A DNA stretch of 64,000 nucleotides, taken from contig NZ_JACDSF010000029.1 of the NCBI RefSeq assembly GCF_013449685.1, forward strand, positions 10,829 through 74,828. Direction: 5' to 3'. A program made the position numbers and the translations under genes. Origin of the DNA: Pectobacterium brasiliense. Its GTDB lineage: Bacteria; Pseudomonadota; Gammaproteobacteria; Enterobacterales; Enterobacteriaceae. Of this stretch, positions 50,970 to 62,928 are shown piece by piece. Below the pieces are notes generated by a model. It saw nothing but the letters and a program-made list of their open reading frames with translations. It was not told the origin of the DNA and searched no databases. Within the stretch, counting starts at the first letter, position 1, and each line of letters opens with the position of its first letter.

Positions 50970-52589
50970 ATGTTTCGTAAGATAAAGATCCGTACTGCAC
51001 TCAGCATGATGGTGTTTTCGTTAGCGGCGTTACTGCTTTTCGTCGGCGTGTTAGGGTTGGTTGCCGTTCAGTCAGGGAATAAATCATTTGCCCGCGTCGA
51101 TATGGAAGTGCTGCCAGGGCTGGTTGCGCTGAATGACAGCTCAGAACTGCTGTTGCGTGGTCGGTTGGATTTGCGTCTGTACGAATCATTAATGGGGAAA
51201 GGGGATGTTGAGGCAGCTAAAGTCGCGCTAGGGCGCGCCAGAGGCAAAGTCGACGGTGCCAGTGAAAAGTGGCAGGAATACCTGAAATACCCGCAGTCCG
51301 AAGCGGAAAAAGTCATTTCTTCGGACATGGCCGAGAAACGCAATACGCTGATGCAGGAGTTTATCGATCCGGCATTTGCGGCGCTTAACGCAGGGAATCT
51401 GGATGAATATCGCCAGCGCGCCGGGAAATCGACAGTGCTGTATGCCGCGTTTGATAAATCCTCTAAAGCGCTGGTTGCCTTCAAGCTGAAGAGCATTGAT
51501 GAAGCCTACGCGGATTCAAATGGGCGTGTGCAACTGATGGAAACTATCCTGTACGGCGCGATCGCCTGTGCGCTGTTGCTGGCGGCTCTGGCCTGGTCTG
51601 TGATGACCAACATGATCGTGAAACCGCTGAATCAGGCGATTTCCGTCTTTGACCGCATCGCCGAAGGCGACCTGCGGGCGCAGATTGATAGCAGCGGAAA
51701 AAATGAGATCGCGCACCTGTTTGCTGCGGTTCAACGTATGCGCGACGGGCTGGAAAATATGGTGCGCGTGGTGCGTAACGGAACCGATGCGATCAGCGTC
51801 GGTGTTGAGGAAATTGCCTCCGGCAACATCGATCTTTCCAGCCGTACTGAACAGCAGGCGGCCTCGCTGGATGAAACCGCTTCAAGCATGGAACAGATCA
51901 TGTCGACGGTGAAAAACAACGAAGACAACACGCGTAAAGCCAACGATCTGGCGCTGAAAGCCTCTAATTCCGCGTCTCGCGGTGGGAATGTTGTCTCCGA
52001 AGTGGTGGATACCATGCGTTCCATCAAGCAGAGTTCTGCCAAGATCTCCGACATTGTTGGTGTAATCGACGGTATTGCCTTCCAGACCAACCTGCTGGCG
52101 CTGAACGCTGCGGTAGAATCTGCACGTGCGGGTCAATACGGTAAAGGCTTTGCTGTGGTGGCTTCCGAAGTGCGGATGCTGGCTGCGCGCAGTGCGACGG
52201 CAGCGAAAGAAATTGGCACCATGATCGATGATTCTCTCAGCCGTATTGAAAAAGGCGCGGGTCTGGTTGAAGTCGCCGGTAACACCATGGACGAAGTGCT
52301 GATGGATGTGAAAAAAGTGGTCGATATCATGGATGAGATCACGCTGGCTTCCAGCGAGCAGAGCCGCGGCATTTCGCAGATCAATATTGCCATCAATCAG
52401 ATGGATGGTGTGACCCAGCAGAATGCGTCCTTGGTATCAGAAGTGGCGACCTCGGCGAATTCACTTCAGGAGCAGGTTGTTAATCTGCAACAGTCCGTTT
52501 CCCGTTTCCAGATCGCAAGGGAAAACATGGAGTTGGACAATGTGCTGCCCGGTTTGCGCCGGAACATTGCGCTGGCCGATGCGCGCTAA
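50970..52589 (+). CDS. methyl-accepting chemotaxis protein
   Basis: 539 residues. N-terminal membrane helix (residues 10-33), four-helix-bundle periplasmic sensor (about 34-190), second membrane helix (ILYGAIACALLLAALAWSVM, about 193-212), HAMP domain, then the long coiled-coil signalling domain. The highly conserved tip is GIAFQTNLLALNAAVESARAG...GFAVVASEVRMLAARSA. The C-terminus lacks the NWETF-type CheR-binding pentapeptide, so it may depend on other receptors for adaptation. The ligand is unknown. Confidence 0.95.
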   Translation: MFRKIKIRTALSMMVFSLAALLLFVGVLGLVAVQSGNKSFARVDMEVLPGLVALNDSSELLLRGRLDLRLYESLMGKGDVEAAKVALGRARGKVDGASEKWQEYLKYPQSEAEKVISSDMAEKRNTLMQEFIDPAFAALNAGNLDEYRQRAGKSTVLYAAFDKSSKALVAFKLKSIDEAYADSNGRVQLMETILYGAIACALLLAALAWSVMTNMIVKPLNQAISVFDRIAEGDLRAQIDSSGKNEIAHLFAAVQRMRDGLENMVRVVRNGTDAISVGVEEIASGNIDLSSRTEQQAASLDETASSMEQIMSTVKNNEDNTRKANDLALKASNSASRGGNVVSEVVDTMRSIKQSSAKISDIVGVIDGIAFQTNLLALNAAVESARAGQYGKGFAVVASEVRMLAARSATAAKEIGTMIDDSLSRIEKGAGLVEVAGNTMDEVLMDVKKVVDIMDEITLASSEQSRGISQINIAINQMDGVTQQNASLVSEVATSANSLQEQVVNLQQSVSRFQIARENMELDNVLPGLRRNIALADAR

Positions 52590-52605
52590 TCGTTAACCGA
52601 TCCCC

Positions 52606-52651
52606 ATCGCCTGTTTTCGCTCATGCTGGTTGGGCAGCGAAGACAGGCGAT
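52606..52651. terminator. bidirectional terminator between MCP and kptA
   Basis: ATCGCCTGTTTTCGCT and AGCGAAGACAGGCGAT form a 16-bp stem with one wobble, between convergent genes. There is no strong T-run. Confidence 0.65.
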
Positions 52652-52666
52652 TCATGTACGCACTCA

Positions 52667-53227
52667 TCAATCCATAAATGGTGTGGTATCGATAAACGGC
52701 ACGGGAACCGTCAACGTTAACCAGACACCGTTGTCCGCCTGATAAAAAACGAACCCCTGCTGATGCATTTCCCGCGCCTTTATTGTTAATACCACGGGCT
52801 TGCCGTGCCGTTGGCCGACGTTTATCGCTGTGGCTTCATCGGCAGACAAGTGCACATACTGACGTGAGCCAGGAAGCAAACCCTGCTGATTTATTGAGTC
52901 GACAAATCGGGTTGCTGTTCCATGGTAAAGAAAGTCGGGCGGTGTTTTAGGCTCGTAACGCAGATCGACCTGTGATGACGAGTGTCCTTGTGCTGCGCGG
53001 ATTGATAACCCATCCGGTGAAATAGAAAAGCGCTTTTTATCACTGCTATCGACGACATCTTGAATCACTTCTCTGGTAAGAAGGCGTCCGTCTTTTGCCG
53101 CACCGCTAATCAGTTCCGCTATGTTTGCCCATCCTTCGCTGTTCAGCGTGAGCCCAATGGCTTCGGGCTTGTGCCGTAAAACGTAGCTCAGAAATTTGCT
53201 GACTTCAGCATGATTCGTGTTGCTCAT
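52667..53227 (-). CDS. kptA: RNA 2'-phosphotransferase KptA (Tpt1 family)
   Basis: Start set at 53227 ([26 protein letters not shown], 186 residues), with GGAGA six bases upstream. Transfers a 2'-phosphate from RNA to NAD+. The Arg-His-Arg-Arg catalytic set of the family is represented by LRHKPEAIG, the RAAQGHSS region, the [11 protein letters not shown] segment and [11 protein letters not shown]. In yeast this enzyme removes the splice-junction phosphate from tRNA; the bacterial substrate is unknown. It lies downstream of valS but after its terminator. Confidence 0.93.
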   Translation of the reverse strand: MSNTNHAEVSKFLSYVLRHKPEAIGLTLNSEGWANIAELISGAAKDGRLLTREVIQDVVDSSDKKRFSISPDGLSIRAAQGHSSSQVDLRYEPKTPPDFLYHGTATRFVDSINQQGLLPGSRQYVHLSADEATAINVGQRHGKPVVLTIKAREMHQQGFVFYQADNGVWLTLTVPVPFIDTTPFMD

Positions 53228-53306
53228 TGTGTTCTCCATCCATGCATTTTGCTAAGCGAATAGATTGTAATTGAAATACTTTTTACTTTTTACGCGAATA
53301 AAAAGT

Positions 53307-53331
53307 AAAAAGCCTCGTTTTTCAACGAGGC
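53307..53331 (-). terminator. valS terminator
   Basis: GCCTCGTT and AACGAGGC stem, followed on the minus strand by TTTTTACTTTTT. Confidence 0.85.
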
Positions 53332-53371
53332 TTTCGTACTTACCATACTACCGCTAGAAAATCGGTGAGCG

Positions 53372-56242
53372 TTACAGCGCAGCGATGACTGCGTGCTGCT
53401 CCAGCAGTTTGGCTTTCGCTACGGCGTAACCGTCCAGCTTCTCACGCTCTTTGGCGACGACCGCTTCCGGTGCGCGTGCCACAAAGCCTTCGTTGGACAG
53501 CTTGCTTTCGATGCGCTCAATCTCTGCTTCGATTTTCGCTACTTCTTTCTTCAGACGATCCAGCTCTGCCTCTTTATCGATCAGGCCTGCCATCGGAATT
53601 AACAGCTCGGCACCATCAATGAGTTTAGTGACGGAAACCGGACCTTTATCGCCCGCAGGCAGCAGCGTAATGCTTTCCAGACGCGCCAGCGTTTGGATAA
53701 AGCTGCGGTTCTCTTCCACGCGACGCTGTGCTTCACCAGTGACATCACGCAGTAAGACTTGCAGCGGTTTGCCCGGCGCGATGTTCATTTCTGCACGAAT
53801 GTTACGCACGGCGATAATCGCCTGCTTAATCCACTCCAGATCGTTCAGCGCCAGCGTATCTTCCTGCGCGGCATCAAACTCAGGGAACGGCTGCAACATG
53901 ATGCTTTCATTTGTACGAACAGCGGCGCTAATGCCTTTCAGCGCTTTAACGCGTAGCCAGATGGTTTCGGTAATGAACGGAATAATTGGATGTGCCAGAC
54001 GCAGCAACGCTTCCAGTACGGTAACTAACGTGTGACGCGTACCGCGCAGTTCCGCTTCTGAACCGCCATTCATCACTGGTTTCGTCAGCTCCAGATACCA
54101 GTCACAGAACTGGTTCCAGGTGAACTCGTACAGAATGTTGGCCGCAATGTCAAAGCGGTAACCATCCAACGCCTCACGGTAGGCTTTCACCGTGCGGTTG
54201 AATTCTGCCAGAACCCAGCGGTCAGCCAGTGACAGCACTTTCTCACCTGCGCCAAAGCCGCAATCCTGATCTTCGGTGTTCATCAGCACAAAACGGCTGG
54301 CGTTCCACAGCTTGTTACAGAAGTTGCGGTAACCTTCCAGACGCTTCATGTCCCAGTTGATGTCGCGGCCGGTAGAGGCCAGCGCCGCCAGCGTGAAGCG
54401 CAGAGCGTCCGTACCGTGCGGCTCGATGCCGTTCGGGAACTGTTTCTCGGTGCGCTTGCGGATTTTTTCCGCCAGCTGCGGCTGCATCATGTTGCCGGTA
54501 CGTTTTTCCAGCAGCGCTTCCAGCGAAATGCCGTCCACCATATCCAGCGGGTCGATCACGTTCCCTTTGGATTTGGACATCTTCTGACCTTCATCATCAC
54601 GGATCAGGCCGGTCATGTAGACGGTATGGAATGGCACCTGTGGTTTGCCGTCTTCATCTTTGATGAAGTGCATGGTCAGCATGATCATGCGGGCAATCCA
54701 GAAGAAGATGATGTCAAAGCCGCTGACCATCACGCTGCTTGGGTGGAACGCTTTCAGATCGGGCGTTTGCTCTGGCCAACCCAGCGTAGAGAACGTCCAC
54801 AGCCCGGATGAGAACCAGGTATCCAGTACGTCTTCGTCCTGATTCAGAACGACATCGTCAGCGAGGTTGTTTTCACTGCGTACTTCCGCTTCGGTGCGAC
54901 CCACATAGACGTTGCCATTGGCATCGTACCAGGCCGGAATGCGGTGACCCCACCACAGCTGACGGGAGATACACCAGTCCTGAATGTCGCGCATCCAGCT
55001 GAAGTACATGTTTTCGTACTGTTTTGGTACGAACTGGATGCGGCCATCTTCTACCGCTTCCACCGCCGGTTTAGCCAACACGGCAGCACGCACATACCAC
55101 TGGTCGGTCAGCATCGGCTCAATGACAACGCCGCCACGGTCGCCGTAAGGAACGGTCAGATCGTGCGCTTTGATCTCTTCCAGCAGGCCAAGCTCATCGA
55201 ATGCGGCGACGAGCGCTTTACGCGCGGCAAAACGCTCCAGACCCTGGAAGGCTTCTGGAATCTCGCTGCTGCAAGCGGTGCTGGCTTCGCCATTGGTATC
55301 AAAAACTTCAGCGCTCTGACGGATATCGCCGTCGAACGTCAGGATATTGACCATCGGCAACTGGTGGCGTTTACCGACTTCGTAGTCGTTGAAGTCGTGA
55401 GCTGGCGTGATCTTCACGCAGCCGGTGCCTTTTTCCATATCGGCATGTTCGTCGCCAACGATCGGAATACGACGGCCAATCAGCGGCAGGATCACCTCTT
55501 TGCCGATCAGATCTTTATAACGCGGATCTTCCGGGTTAACGGCGACGCCAGTATCACCCAGCACGGTTTCCGGGCGGGTAGTCGCGACGACCAGATAGTC
55601 TTTCCCGTCAGCGGTTTTCACGCCATCGGCCAGCGGATAGCGCAGGTGCCACATCGACCCTTTCACTTCGCGGTTTTCGACTTCCAGATCGGAAATTGCG
55701 GTGCGCAGTTTTGGATCCCAGTTCACCAGACGCTTGCCACGGTAAATCAGGTCTTCTTTATACAGACGGACGAAAACTTCTTTCACCGCGTTGGACAGGC
55801 CTTCATCCATGGTGAAACGCTCGCGCTCCCAGTCAACGGAGTTGCCCAGACGGCGCATCTGATTGGTGATGTTGCCACCGGATTCGCCTTTCCACTGCCA
55901 GATTTTGTCGATGAACGCTTCGCGGCCGTAATCGTGGCGAGTTTTGCCTTCTTCTGCGGCGATCTTGCGCTCAACGACCATCTGCGTGGCGATACCGGCG
56001 TGGTCGGTACCTGCCTGCCACAGGGTATTTTTACCCTGCATACGCTGATAGCGAATCAACGTATCCATAATGGTTTGCTGGAAAGCGTGACCCATATGCA
56101 AGCTGCCGGTGACGTTGGGCGGCGGGATCATGATGCTGAAGCTTTCTTTACTCGTGTCGCCGTGCGGCTTGAAGTAGCCTTGCTTTTCCCAGTGTTCGTA
56201 GAGCGGCTGCTCGATATCTTGCGGGTTATATTTCGTTTCCAT
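53372..56242 (-). CDS. valS: valyl-tRNA synthetase
   Basis: Start set at the ATG at 56242 ([21 protein letters not shown]), giving about 956 residues; the longer version would use TTG. Class I synthetase: [15 protein letters not shown] (HIGH-type) and KMSKSKGN (KMSKS) motifs, an editing domain between them, the anticodon-binding domain and a C-terminal coiled coil ([27 protein letters not shown]). It follows holC by 12 bp, as in E. coli. Confidence 0.98.
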   Translation of the reverse strand: METKYNPQDIEQPLYEHWEKQGYFKPHGDTSKESFSIMIPPPNVTGSLHMGHAFQQTIMDTLIRYQRMQGKNTLWQAGTDHAGIATQMVVERKIAAEEGKTRHDYGREAFIDKIWQWKGESGGNITNQMRRLGNSVDWERERFTMDEGLSNAVKEVFVRLYKEDLIYRGKRLVNWDPKLRTAISDLEVENREVKGSMWHLRYPLADGVKTADGKDYLVVATTRPETVLGDTGVAVNPEDPRYKDLIGKEVILPLIGRRIPIVGDEHADMEKGTGCVKITPAHDFNDYEVGKRHQLPMVNILTFDGDIRQSAEVFDTNGEASTACSSEIPEAFQGLERFAARKALVAAFDELGLLEEIKAHDLTVPYGDRGGVVIEPMLTDQWYVRAAVLAKPAVEAVEDGRIQFVPKQYENMYFSWMRDIQDWCISRQLWWGHRIPAWYDANGNVYVGRTEAEVRSENNLADDVVLNQDEDVLDTWFSSGLWTFSTLGWPEQTPDLKAFHPSSVMVSGFDIIFFWIARMIMLTMHFIKDEDGKPQVPFHTVYMTGLIRDDEGQKMSKSKGNVIDPLDMVDGISLEALLEKRTGNMMQPQLAEKIRKRTEKQFPNGIEPHGTDALRFTLAALASTGRDINWDMKRLEGYRNFCNKLWNASRFVLMNTEDQDCGFGAGEKVLSLADRWVLAEFNRTVKAYREALDGYRFDIAANILYEFTWNQFCDWYLELTKPVMNGGSEAELRGTRHTLVTVLEALLRLAHPIIPFITETIWLRVKALKGISAAVRTNESIMLQPFPEFDAAQEDTLALNDLEWIKQAIIAVRNIRAEMNIAPGKPLQVLLRDVTGEAQRRVEENRSFIQTLARLESITLLPAGDKGPVSVTKLIDGAELLIPMAGLIDKEAELDRLKKEVAKIEAEIERIESKLSNEGFVARAPEAVVAKEREKLDGYAVAKAKLLEQHAVIAAL

Positions 56243-56254
56243 TATGCTCAAAAT

Positions 56255-56704
56255 TCAGTGAGTTGGCGGCGTAGCCGTGGTCAATTGGAAGCCGACGCTG
56301 CGATAGGTTTTATAGCGGTCGCGCGCCAACTGTTTCAAGGATTCTTCGTAAGGGACAAAGTCTATCACTTCATGGAAAGCGGTGGCAAAATCTGCGAACT
56401 GCGGCAATAGGCTGATCAGCAGATCCCGTGGCGCGTTGCCACGCCGTTGCGGCCAGGCCAGTTCGACCGGCGCACCGTGACGCGGCCCTTCGCCTGCCAG
56501 ATTGTGCGGCACGAATGCGTTGGGATCGCGCTGCCACAAGGCTTCGTCCAGTCTGATGGCCTGCTGTTCGTCTTCACAGGCAATCAGCACGCGCTTTCCT
56601 GCTCGCCAACGTTCTGCCGCCAGATCGCATGCCAGTGCCTCATGGGCGCTGAGCTCACCGCTTTTGCTGTCGTGTTCGAGAAGATAGAACGTTGCGTTTT
56701 TCAT
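56255..56704 (-). CDS. holC: DNA polymerase III chi subunit HolC
   Basis: 149 residues. Links the clamp loader to single-stranded-DNA-binding protein. Typical N-terminus MKNATFYLLEHDS and segment CEDEQQAIRLDEALWQRDPNAFVPHNLAGEG. It sits between pepA and valS in the conserved enterobacterial order. Confidence 0.96.
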   Translation of the reverse strand: MKNATFYLLEHDSKSGELSAHEALACDLAAERWRAGKRVLIACEDEQQAIRLDEALWQRDPNAFVPHNLAGEGPRHGAPVELAWPQRRGNAPRDLLISLLPQFADFATAFHEVIDFVPYEESLKQLARDRYKTYRSVGFQLTTATPPTH

Positions 56705-56743
56705 TGTTTACACTATTGATTGCTAAGAGCCAGAAAGTGATAA

Positions 56744-56761
56744 GGGCCGGAAGTCCGGCCC
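56744..56761 (-). terminator. hairpin between pepA and holC
   Basis: GGGCCGG and CCGGCCC form a 7-bp stem around AAGT, 70 bp past the pepA stop. The T-run is weak, so some transcription may continue into holC. Confidence 0.5.
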
Positions 56762-56831
56762 ATAAGACGGCAATTACTTTATAAGAATAAGGCAATCGCT
56801 GGCGCTGGTCATCGCCGTTGACGTGAAAGTC

Positions 56832-58358
<1,527 letters not shown>

Positions 58359-58625
58359 TTAAAGACAACCGCGGGGGCAACGGCTAGAATGTGACACTCC
58401 GTAATACTTCCCGCCGTTGCGTTAACATAACCTGTGTTAATCTTAACGACGTAACGAACCTGTTTTAGTGACTAATAAGCAGGTTCTGATACAACAGCTC
58501 AAACGCAGTGTGTTGTAATACAGTTTTAGCTAAGAAGGCAGCCAAAAATGAGTATAAATGGCGCATTAGCGAAGAAACTATCGATTTTCCTGCAAAAAGA
58601 CAAGTTTTCACAGGCGTAATTAAGC

Positions 58626-59741
58626 GTGATCATCATTCGATATCTGGTACGGGAAACCTTTAAGAGTCAACTGGCCATCCTTTTCATTCTGTTACTGATT
58701 TTCTTTTGCCAGAAATTAGTACGGATACTGGGCGCCGCTGTTGATGGTGAAATCCCGACAAATTTGGTTATCTCCCTGTTGGGATTGGGCGTGCCAGAAA
58801 TGGTGCAGCTCATCCTGCCATTAAGTCTATTTCTTGGCGTATTGATGACGTTTGGCCGCCTCTATGCGGAAAGCGAGATCACCGTCATGCACGCTTGCGG
58901 GTTGGGCAAACGCGTGCTGCTGAGAGCCGCGCTGGTCCTGGCGGTGTTCACTGCCATCGTCGCCACCATTAACGTCATGTGGCTCAGCCCGTGGTCGTCG
59001 CGGCATCAGGAAGAAGTGCTGGCGGAAGCAAAGGCGAACCCCGGTATGGCGGCATTGGTTGAAGGGCAGTTTCAGTCCGCACAGGGTGGCAACGCGGTGC
59101 TGTTTGTCGGCAATGTCAAAGGGTCGGAGTTTGAACACGTCTTTCTGGCACAGCTGCGCCCCAGCGGTAATGCACGGCCTTCCGTCGTCGTCGCCGATCG
59201 CGGTCATATCAAGCAAAACGAAGACGGCGTGCAGGTCGTGACCTTGGATAACGGTTCGCGTTACGAAGGCACGGCGCTGCTGCGTGATTTTCGTATCACC
59301 GACTTCACCAACTATCAGGCCGTGATTGGTCATCAGAGCGTGACGCTAAATAATAGCGACGTGCAACAAATGGATATGCAGACCCTCTGGCATTCGGATG
59401 CACACGATGCGCGTGCGGAGTTCCACTGGCGGCTGACGTTGATTCTTTCGGTGCTGATCATGGCGCTGATGGTGGTGCCGCTGAGTGTGGTGAATCCACG
59501 TCAGGGCAGGGTACTGAGTATGCTGCCTGCGATGCTGCTATACCTGATTTTCTTCCTGCTGCAAAGCTCGCTGCGTTCTAACGCCAGTAAAGGCAAAATC
59601 GATCCGATGGTCTGGGTTTGGCTGACCAACTTGATGTACTTCGGTATCGCGGTCATGCTTAACCTCTGGGATACCGTGCCGATGCGCAAAGTGCGCGCCC
59701 GCTTTAAGCCTCTTGCGCTTAGAACACAAGGAGCGGCCTGA
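58626..59741 (+). CDS. lptF: LPS export permease LptF
   Basis: 371 residues from a GTG start (MIIIRYLVRETFKSQLAIL), the same N-terminus as in E. coli. With LptG and LptB it extracts lipopolysaccharide from the inner membrane. Three N-terminal and three C-terminal membrane helices flank a periplasmic beta-jellyroll (about 110-260). Its last base overlaps the lptG start. Confidence 0.97.
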   Translation: MIIIRYLVRETFKSQLAILFILLLIFFCQKLVRILGAAVDGEIPTNLVISLLGLGVPEMVQLILPLSLFLGVLMTFGRLYAESEITVMHACGLGKRVLLRAALVLAVFTAIVATINVMWLSPWSSRHQEEVLAEAKANPGMAALVEGQFQSAQGGNAVLFVGNVKGSEFEHVFLAQLRPSGNARPSVVVADRGHIKQNEDGVQVVTLDNGSRYEGTALLRDFRITDFTNYQAVIGHQSVTLNNSDVQQMDMQTLWHSDAHDARAEFHWRLTLILSVLIMALMVVPLSVVNPRQGRVLSMLPAMLLYLIFFLLQSSLRSNASKGKIDPMVWVWLTNLMYFGIAVMLNLWDTVPMRKVRARFKPLALRTQGAA

Positions 59742-60817
59742 TGTTTGGTGTATTAGACCGCTATATCGGCAAAACGATTTTCACCACCATCATGACGACA
59801 CTATTCATGCTGGTGTCGCTTTCCGGCATCATCAAGTTTGTCGACCAGTTGCGTAAAGTCGGGCAGGGCGAGTATTCGGCGCTGGGCGCAGGGTTGTACA
59901 CGCTGCTCAGCGTACCCAAAGATATTGAGATCTTCTTCCCGATGGCGGCGCTGCTGGGCGCGTTGCTCGGGCTGGGCCAGCTTGCGACCCGCAGTGAACT
60001 GGTGGTGATGCAGGCTTCTGGCTTTACCCGCTTGCAGATTGCGACGGCCGTGATGAAAACTGCGATTCCGCTGGTGCTGCTGACGATGGCGATTGGCGAG
60101 TGGGTGTCTCCGCAAGGGGAACAGATGGCGCGCAACTACCGCTCTCAGATGATCTCCGGTGGGTCGATGATCTCTACGCAGGGCGGACTGTGGGCAAAAG
60201 ACGGCAATGACTTTATCTATATCGAACGAGTGACGGGCGATAAAGAACTGTCTGGCGTCAACATCTACCACTTCGACGATAAGAACAAACTGCTCTCTGT
60301 GCGCTATGCTGCCTCTGCCGAGTTTCAAGATGACAGGAATGTCTGGAAGCTCTCGCAGGTTGATGAATCTGATTTGAGCGACGGTAAACAGATTGGCGGC
60401 AGCCAGACGTTCAGCGGAGAATGGAAAACCAACCTGACGCCGGATAAGCTGGGCGTGGTGGCGCTGGAGCCGGATGCGTTGTCGATCCGTGGGTTACATG
60501 ATTACGCCAAGTATCTGAAACAAAGTGGGCAAGAGTCGAACCGCTATCAGTTGAACATGTGGAGCAAAATCTTTGCCCCAGTCTCAGTGGCGGTGATGAT
60601 GCTCATGGCGGTCTCTTTCATCTTCGGCCCGCTGCGCAGCGTGTCGGCGGGTTCACGCATCGTGATAGGTATCAGCTTCGGCTTCCTCTTCTATCTGCTG
60701 AATGAGATTTTCCGCCCACTCAGCCTGGTCTATGGTATCCCACCGATCCTGGGCGCGATCTTGCCGAGTTCGGTGTTTCTGTTCATCAGCGTAGCGCTGC
60801 TGCTAAAACGTCGATAG
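59741..60817 (+). CDS. lptG: LPS export permease LptG
   Basis: 358 residues with the same six-helix plus jellyroll plan as LptF (MFGVLDRYIGKTIFTTIMTTLFMLVSLSGIIKFVDQLRKVG). Translationally coupled to lptF. An intrinsic terminator follows. Confidence 0.97.
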   Translation: MFGVLDRYIGKTIFTTIMTTLFMLVSLSGIIKFVDQLRKVGQGEYSALGAGLYTLLSVPKDIEIFFPMAALLGALLGLGQLATRSELVVMQASGFTRLQIATAVMKTAIPLVLLTMAIGEWVSPQGEQMARNYRSQMISGGSMISTQGGLWAKDGNDFIYIERVTGDKELSGVNIYHFDDKNKLLSVRYAASAEFQDDRNVWKLSQVDESDLSDGKQIGGSQTFSGEWKTNLTPDKLGVVALEPDALSIRGLHDYAKYLKQSGQESNRYQLNMWSKIFAPVSVAVMMLMAVSFIFGPLRSVSAGSRIVIGISFGFLFYLLNEIFRPLSLVYGIPPILGAILPSSVFLFISVALLLKRR

Positions 60818-60838
60818 CACCAGCTACACTAGAGAAAG

Positions 60839-60870
60839 CGCCGAGTGGATGATTCCCTCGGCGTTTTTTA
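60839..60870 (+). terminator. lptFG terminator
   Basis: CGCCGAG and CTCGGCG stem followed by TTTTTT. Confidence 0.85.
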
Positions 60871-60991
60871 TTGGTCGTGACAAATTTCCTTCGGCAACGT
60901 TCATTACCACTTTATATTAAGGTGAAGCGGGCATAACACGTTGCTAGAGATGATTTTTTCAGCACTTAAGCGAATGCAGAGTGGATTAACG

Positions 60992-61019
60992 TTGCGCGTG
61001 GGCCGTCAAACGGTATAAT
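60992..61019 (+). promoter_or_regulatory. leuX promoter
   Basis: TTGCGC (60992-60997) and TATAAT (61014-61019) with 16-bp spacing, then a GC-rich discriminator GCACCCG. Typical of stringently controlled stable-RNA promoters. Confidence 0.8.
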
Positions 61020-61047
61020 GCACCCGTTTTCCGCATACTACTTCTGT

Positions 61048-61132
61048 GCCGAAGTGGCGAAATCGGTAGACGCAGTTGATTCAAAATCAACCGCCGCAAG
61101 GTGTGCCGGTTCGAGTCCGGCCTTCGGCACCA
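61048..61132 (+). tRNA. leuX: tRNA-Leu(CAA)
   Basis: 85-nt class II tRNA with encoded CCA. The acceptor stem GCCGAAG pairs with CTTCGGC. The anticodon loop TTCAAAA gives CAA, and a long variable arm is present. It matches E. coli leuX in most positions. The 3' end of this gene is a known integration site for genomic islands, and an integrase gene follows directly. Confidence 0.97.
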
Positions 61133-61146
61133 ACAGTATGTAAATA

Positions 61147-61170
61147 GACCTCAACTGAGGTCTTTTTTTA
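61147..61170 (+). terminator. leuX terminator
   Basis: AGACCTCA and TGAGGTCT stem followed by a T-run. Confidence 0.85.
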
Positions 61171-61318
61171 TGCCTAAAATCCAGTATTTATCCCCCTTTC
61201 CCGCTATATTAGCTCTCTCAGGGTCAACCGACTTCAACGTACATCTACCAACAGTTGTTGGTACAGATGATGGTATTTCCGGTTCGATAATGCATATACC
61301 AACAGGGAGGGCCTAAAC

Positions 61319-62581
61319 ATGGCGCTTACTGATATCAAAGTCAGAACAGCCAAGCCTGCCGATAAGCAATATAAGCTTACCGACGGCAACGGCATGCATC
61401 TGCTGATTCATCCTAATGGTTCAAAGTACTGGCGCTTACAGTATCGCTTTGGCGGCAAACAGAAGATGCTGGCGCTAGGTGTCTATCCCGATGTCTCTCT
61501 GGCCGATGCCAGGGCGCGTCGTGATGACGCTCGTAAGCTACTGGCGAACGGCAGTGACCCTGGTGATAAAAAGAAATCCGATAAGATTGAACAGAGCGAG
61601 GCGCTAACCTTCCGAGAAGTTGCCATTGAATGGCATGCCACCAATAAAAAGTGGTCGGAAGAGCACAGCCGCCGCGTGCTGAAAAGTCTGGAAGATAATC
61701 TTTTCTCCGCTATCGGCAAACGCAACATTGCCGAGCTTAAAACCCGTGACCTGCTTGCGCCCATCAAGGCAGTGGAACAGTCAGGTCGTCTTGAAGTGGC
61801 GTCACGCCTTCAGCAACGTACAACCGCAATAATGCGCTATGCGGTACAAAGCGGATTAATTGACTACAACCCCGCGCAGGAAATGGCGGGCGCTGTAGCG
61901 TCCAGTAATCGACAGCATCGTCCTGCACTGGAACTAAAGCATACTCCCGAGCTGCTTCAGCGTATTGATAGCTACACCGGCAGGCCATTAACGCGTTTAG
62001 CGGTCGAGTTGACGCTATTGATCTTTATCCGCTCCAGCGAACTGCGCTTTGCCCGTTGGTCAGAGATCGACTTTGAAACTGCAATGTGGACCATTCCCCC
62101 TGAGCGTGAACCCATCGAAGGGGTGAAACATTCCCATCGAGGTTCTAAGATGCGAACTCCGCATTTGGTGCCACTGTCCCAACAGGCGTTAGTTATCCTG
62201 AAGCAGATACAGCAATTCAGTGGCGACTATGAACTGATCTTTATTGGCGATCACGATCCGCGTAAGCCAATGAGTGAAAACACGGTGAATAAGGCACTAC
62301 GGGTTATGGGGTACGATACCAAGGTTGAAGTCTGCGGCCACGGCTTCAGGACAATGGCCTGTAGCTCGCTGATTGAGTCAGGGTTATGGTCGAGGGATGC
62401 GGTAGAACGGCAGATGAGCCATATGGAACGTAACTCTGTGCGAGCAGCGTATATTCATAAAGCCGAGCATCTTGATGAGCGCAAACTGATGCTGCAGTGG
62501 TGGGCGGATTTTCTGGATGCGAACCGGGAGAAGGCGGTTAGTGCGTTTGATTTTGGGAAGGTTAGTAATCAACTAAAATAG
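61319..62581 (+). CDS. P4-type tyrosine integrase
   Basis: 420 residues. N-terminal DUF4102 arm-binding domain (MALTDIKVRTAKPADKQYKL, WRLQYRFGGKQKMLALGVYP), core-binding domain, then the catalytic domain. Catalytic residues are R238 in IRSSELRFARW, H341 and R344 in HGFRTM, and tyrosine Y378 in RAAYIHK. It is placed 186 bp from the tRNA 3' end, as usual for islands that use leuX. Intact by length and active site. Confidence 0.95.
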   Translation: MALTDIKVRTAKPADKQYKLTDGNGMHLLIHPNGSKYWRLQYRFGGKQKMLALGVYPDVSLADARARRDDARKLLANGSDPGDKKKSDKIEQSEALTFREVAIEWHATNKKWSEEHSRRVLKSLEDNLFSAIGKRNIAELKTRDLLAPIKAVEQSGRLEVASRLQQRTTAIMRYAVQSGLIDYNPAQEMAGAVASSNRQHRPALELKHTPELLQRIDSYTGRPLTRLAVELTLLIFIRSSELRFARWSEIDFETAMWTIPPEREPIEGVKHSHRGSKMRTPHLVPLSQQALVILKQIQQFSGDYELIFIGDHDPRKPMSENTVNKALRVMGYDTKVEVCGHGFRTMACSSLIESGLWSRDAVERQMSHMERNSVRAAYIHKAEHLDERKLMLQWWADFLDANREKAVSAFDFGKVSNQLK

Positions 62582-62928
62582 AAACTTTTCTTTTCCTGCA
62601 TCTGTTCTGAAAAATTTCACATAAATGGCATTCTCCACTGATTTTTGCGTAGGTGAAGAATGTCGTTTATTTTTTTGTTGTGGTTACTGTCGGATTTTTT
62701 ATATCAATATGCTGCTCAGGATATTTAGAAATATTCGGCCATTTTGGCCTGCAACAGTCGAATGCTTAGCGCTGGTTAAGTCATTGCCCAACCTCAGTGT
62801 TCATTTCGTTGCCCTGTATCGTTTGCGATAACCTTCGTTGCAGGTATTATTTTGTGAATTACATTCTAAAACTGAATTTATGCTTGAGCATCTTTGCGCT
62901 ATGGCAGTGATCTCTTCTAAGGATTTTC
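62582..62928. other. intergenic region between integrase and hsdM
   Basis: AT-rich 347-bp gap. A 68-codon reading frame here has no convincing start or family and was not called. It should hold the hsdM promoter. No attachment-site repeat was seen. Confidence 0.5.

Noticed and set aside
54944..56410. 488-codon plus-strand frame antisense to valS
   Set aside because: It lies over a perfectly conserved valS on the other strand and shows no family features. Long antisense frames are common over such GC-rich genes.
61101..61316. 71-codon frame beginning inside the tRNA-Leu gene
   Set aside because: It overlaps the tRNA and its terminator and has no ribosome binding site.
62625..62831. 68-codon frame between integrase and hsdM
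   Set aside because: Unusual composition rich in Cys and Phe, no recognisable family and no good start signal.
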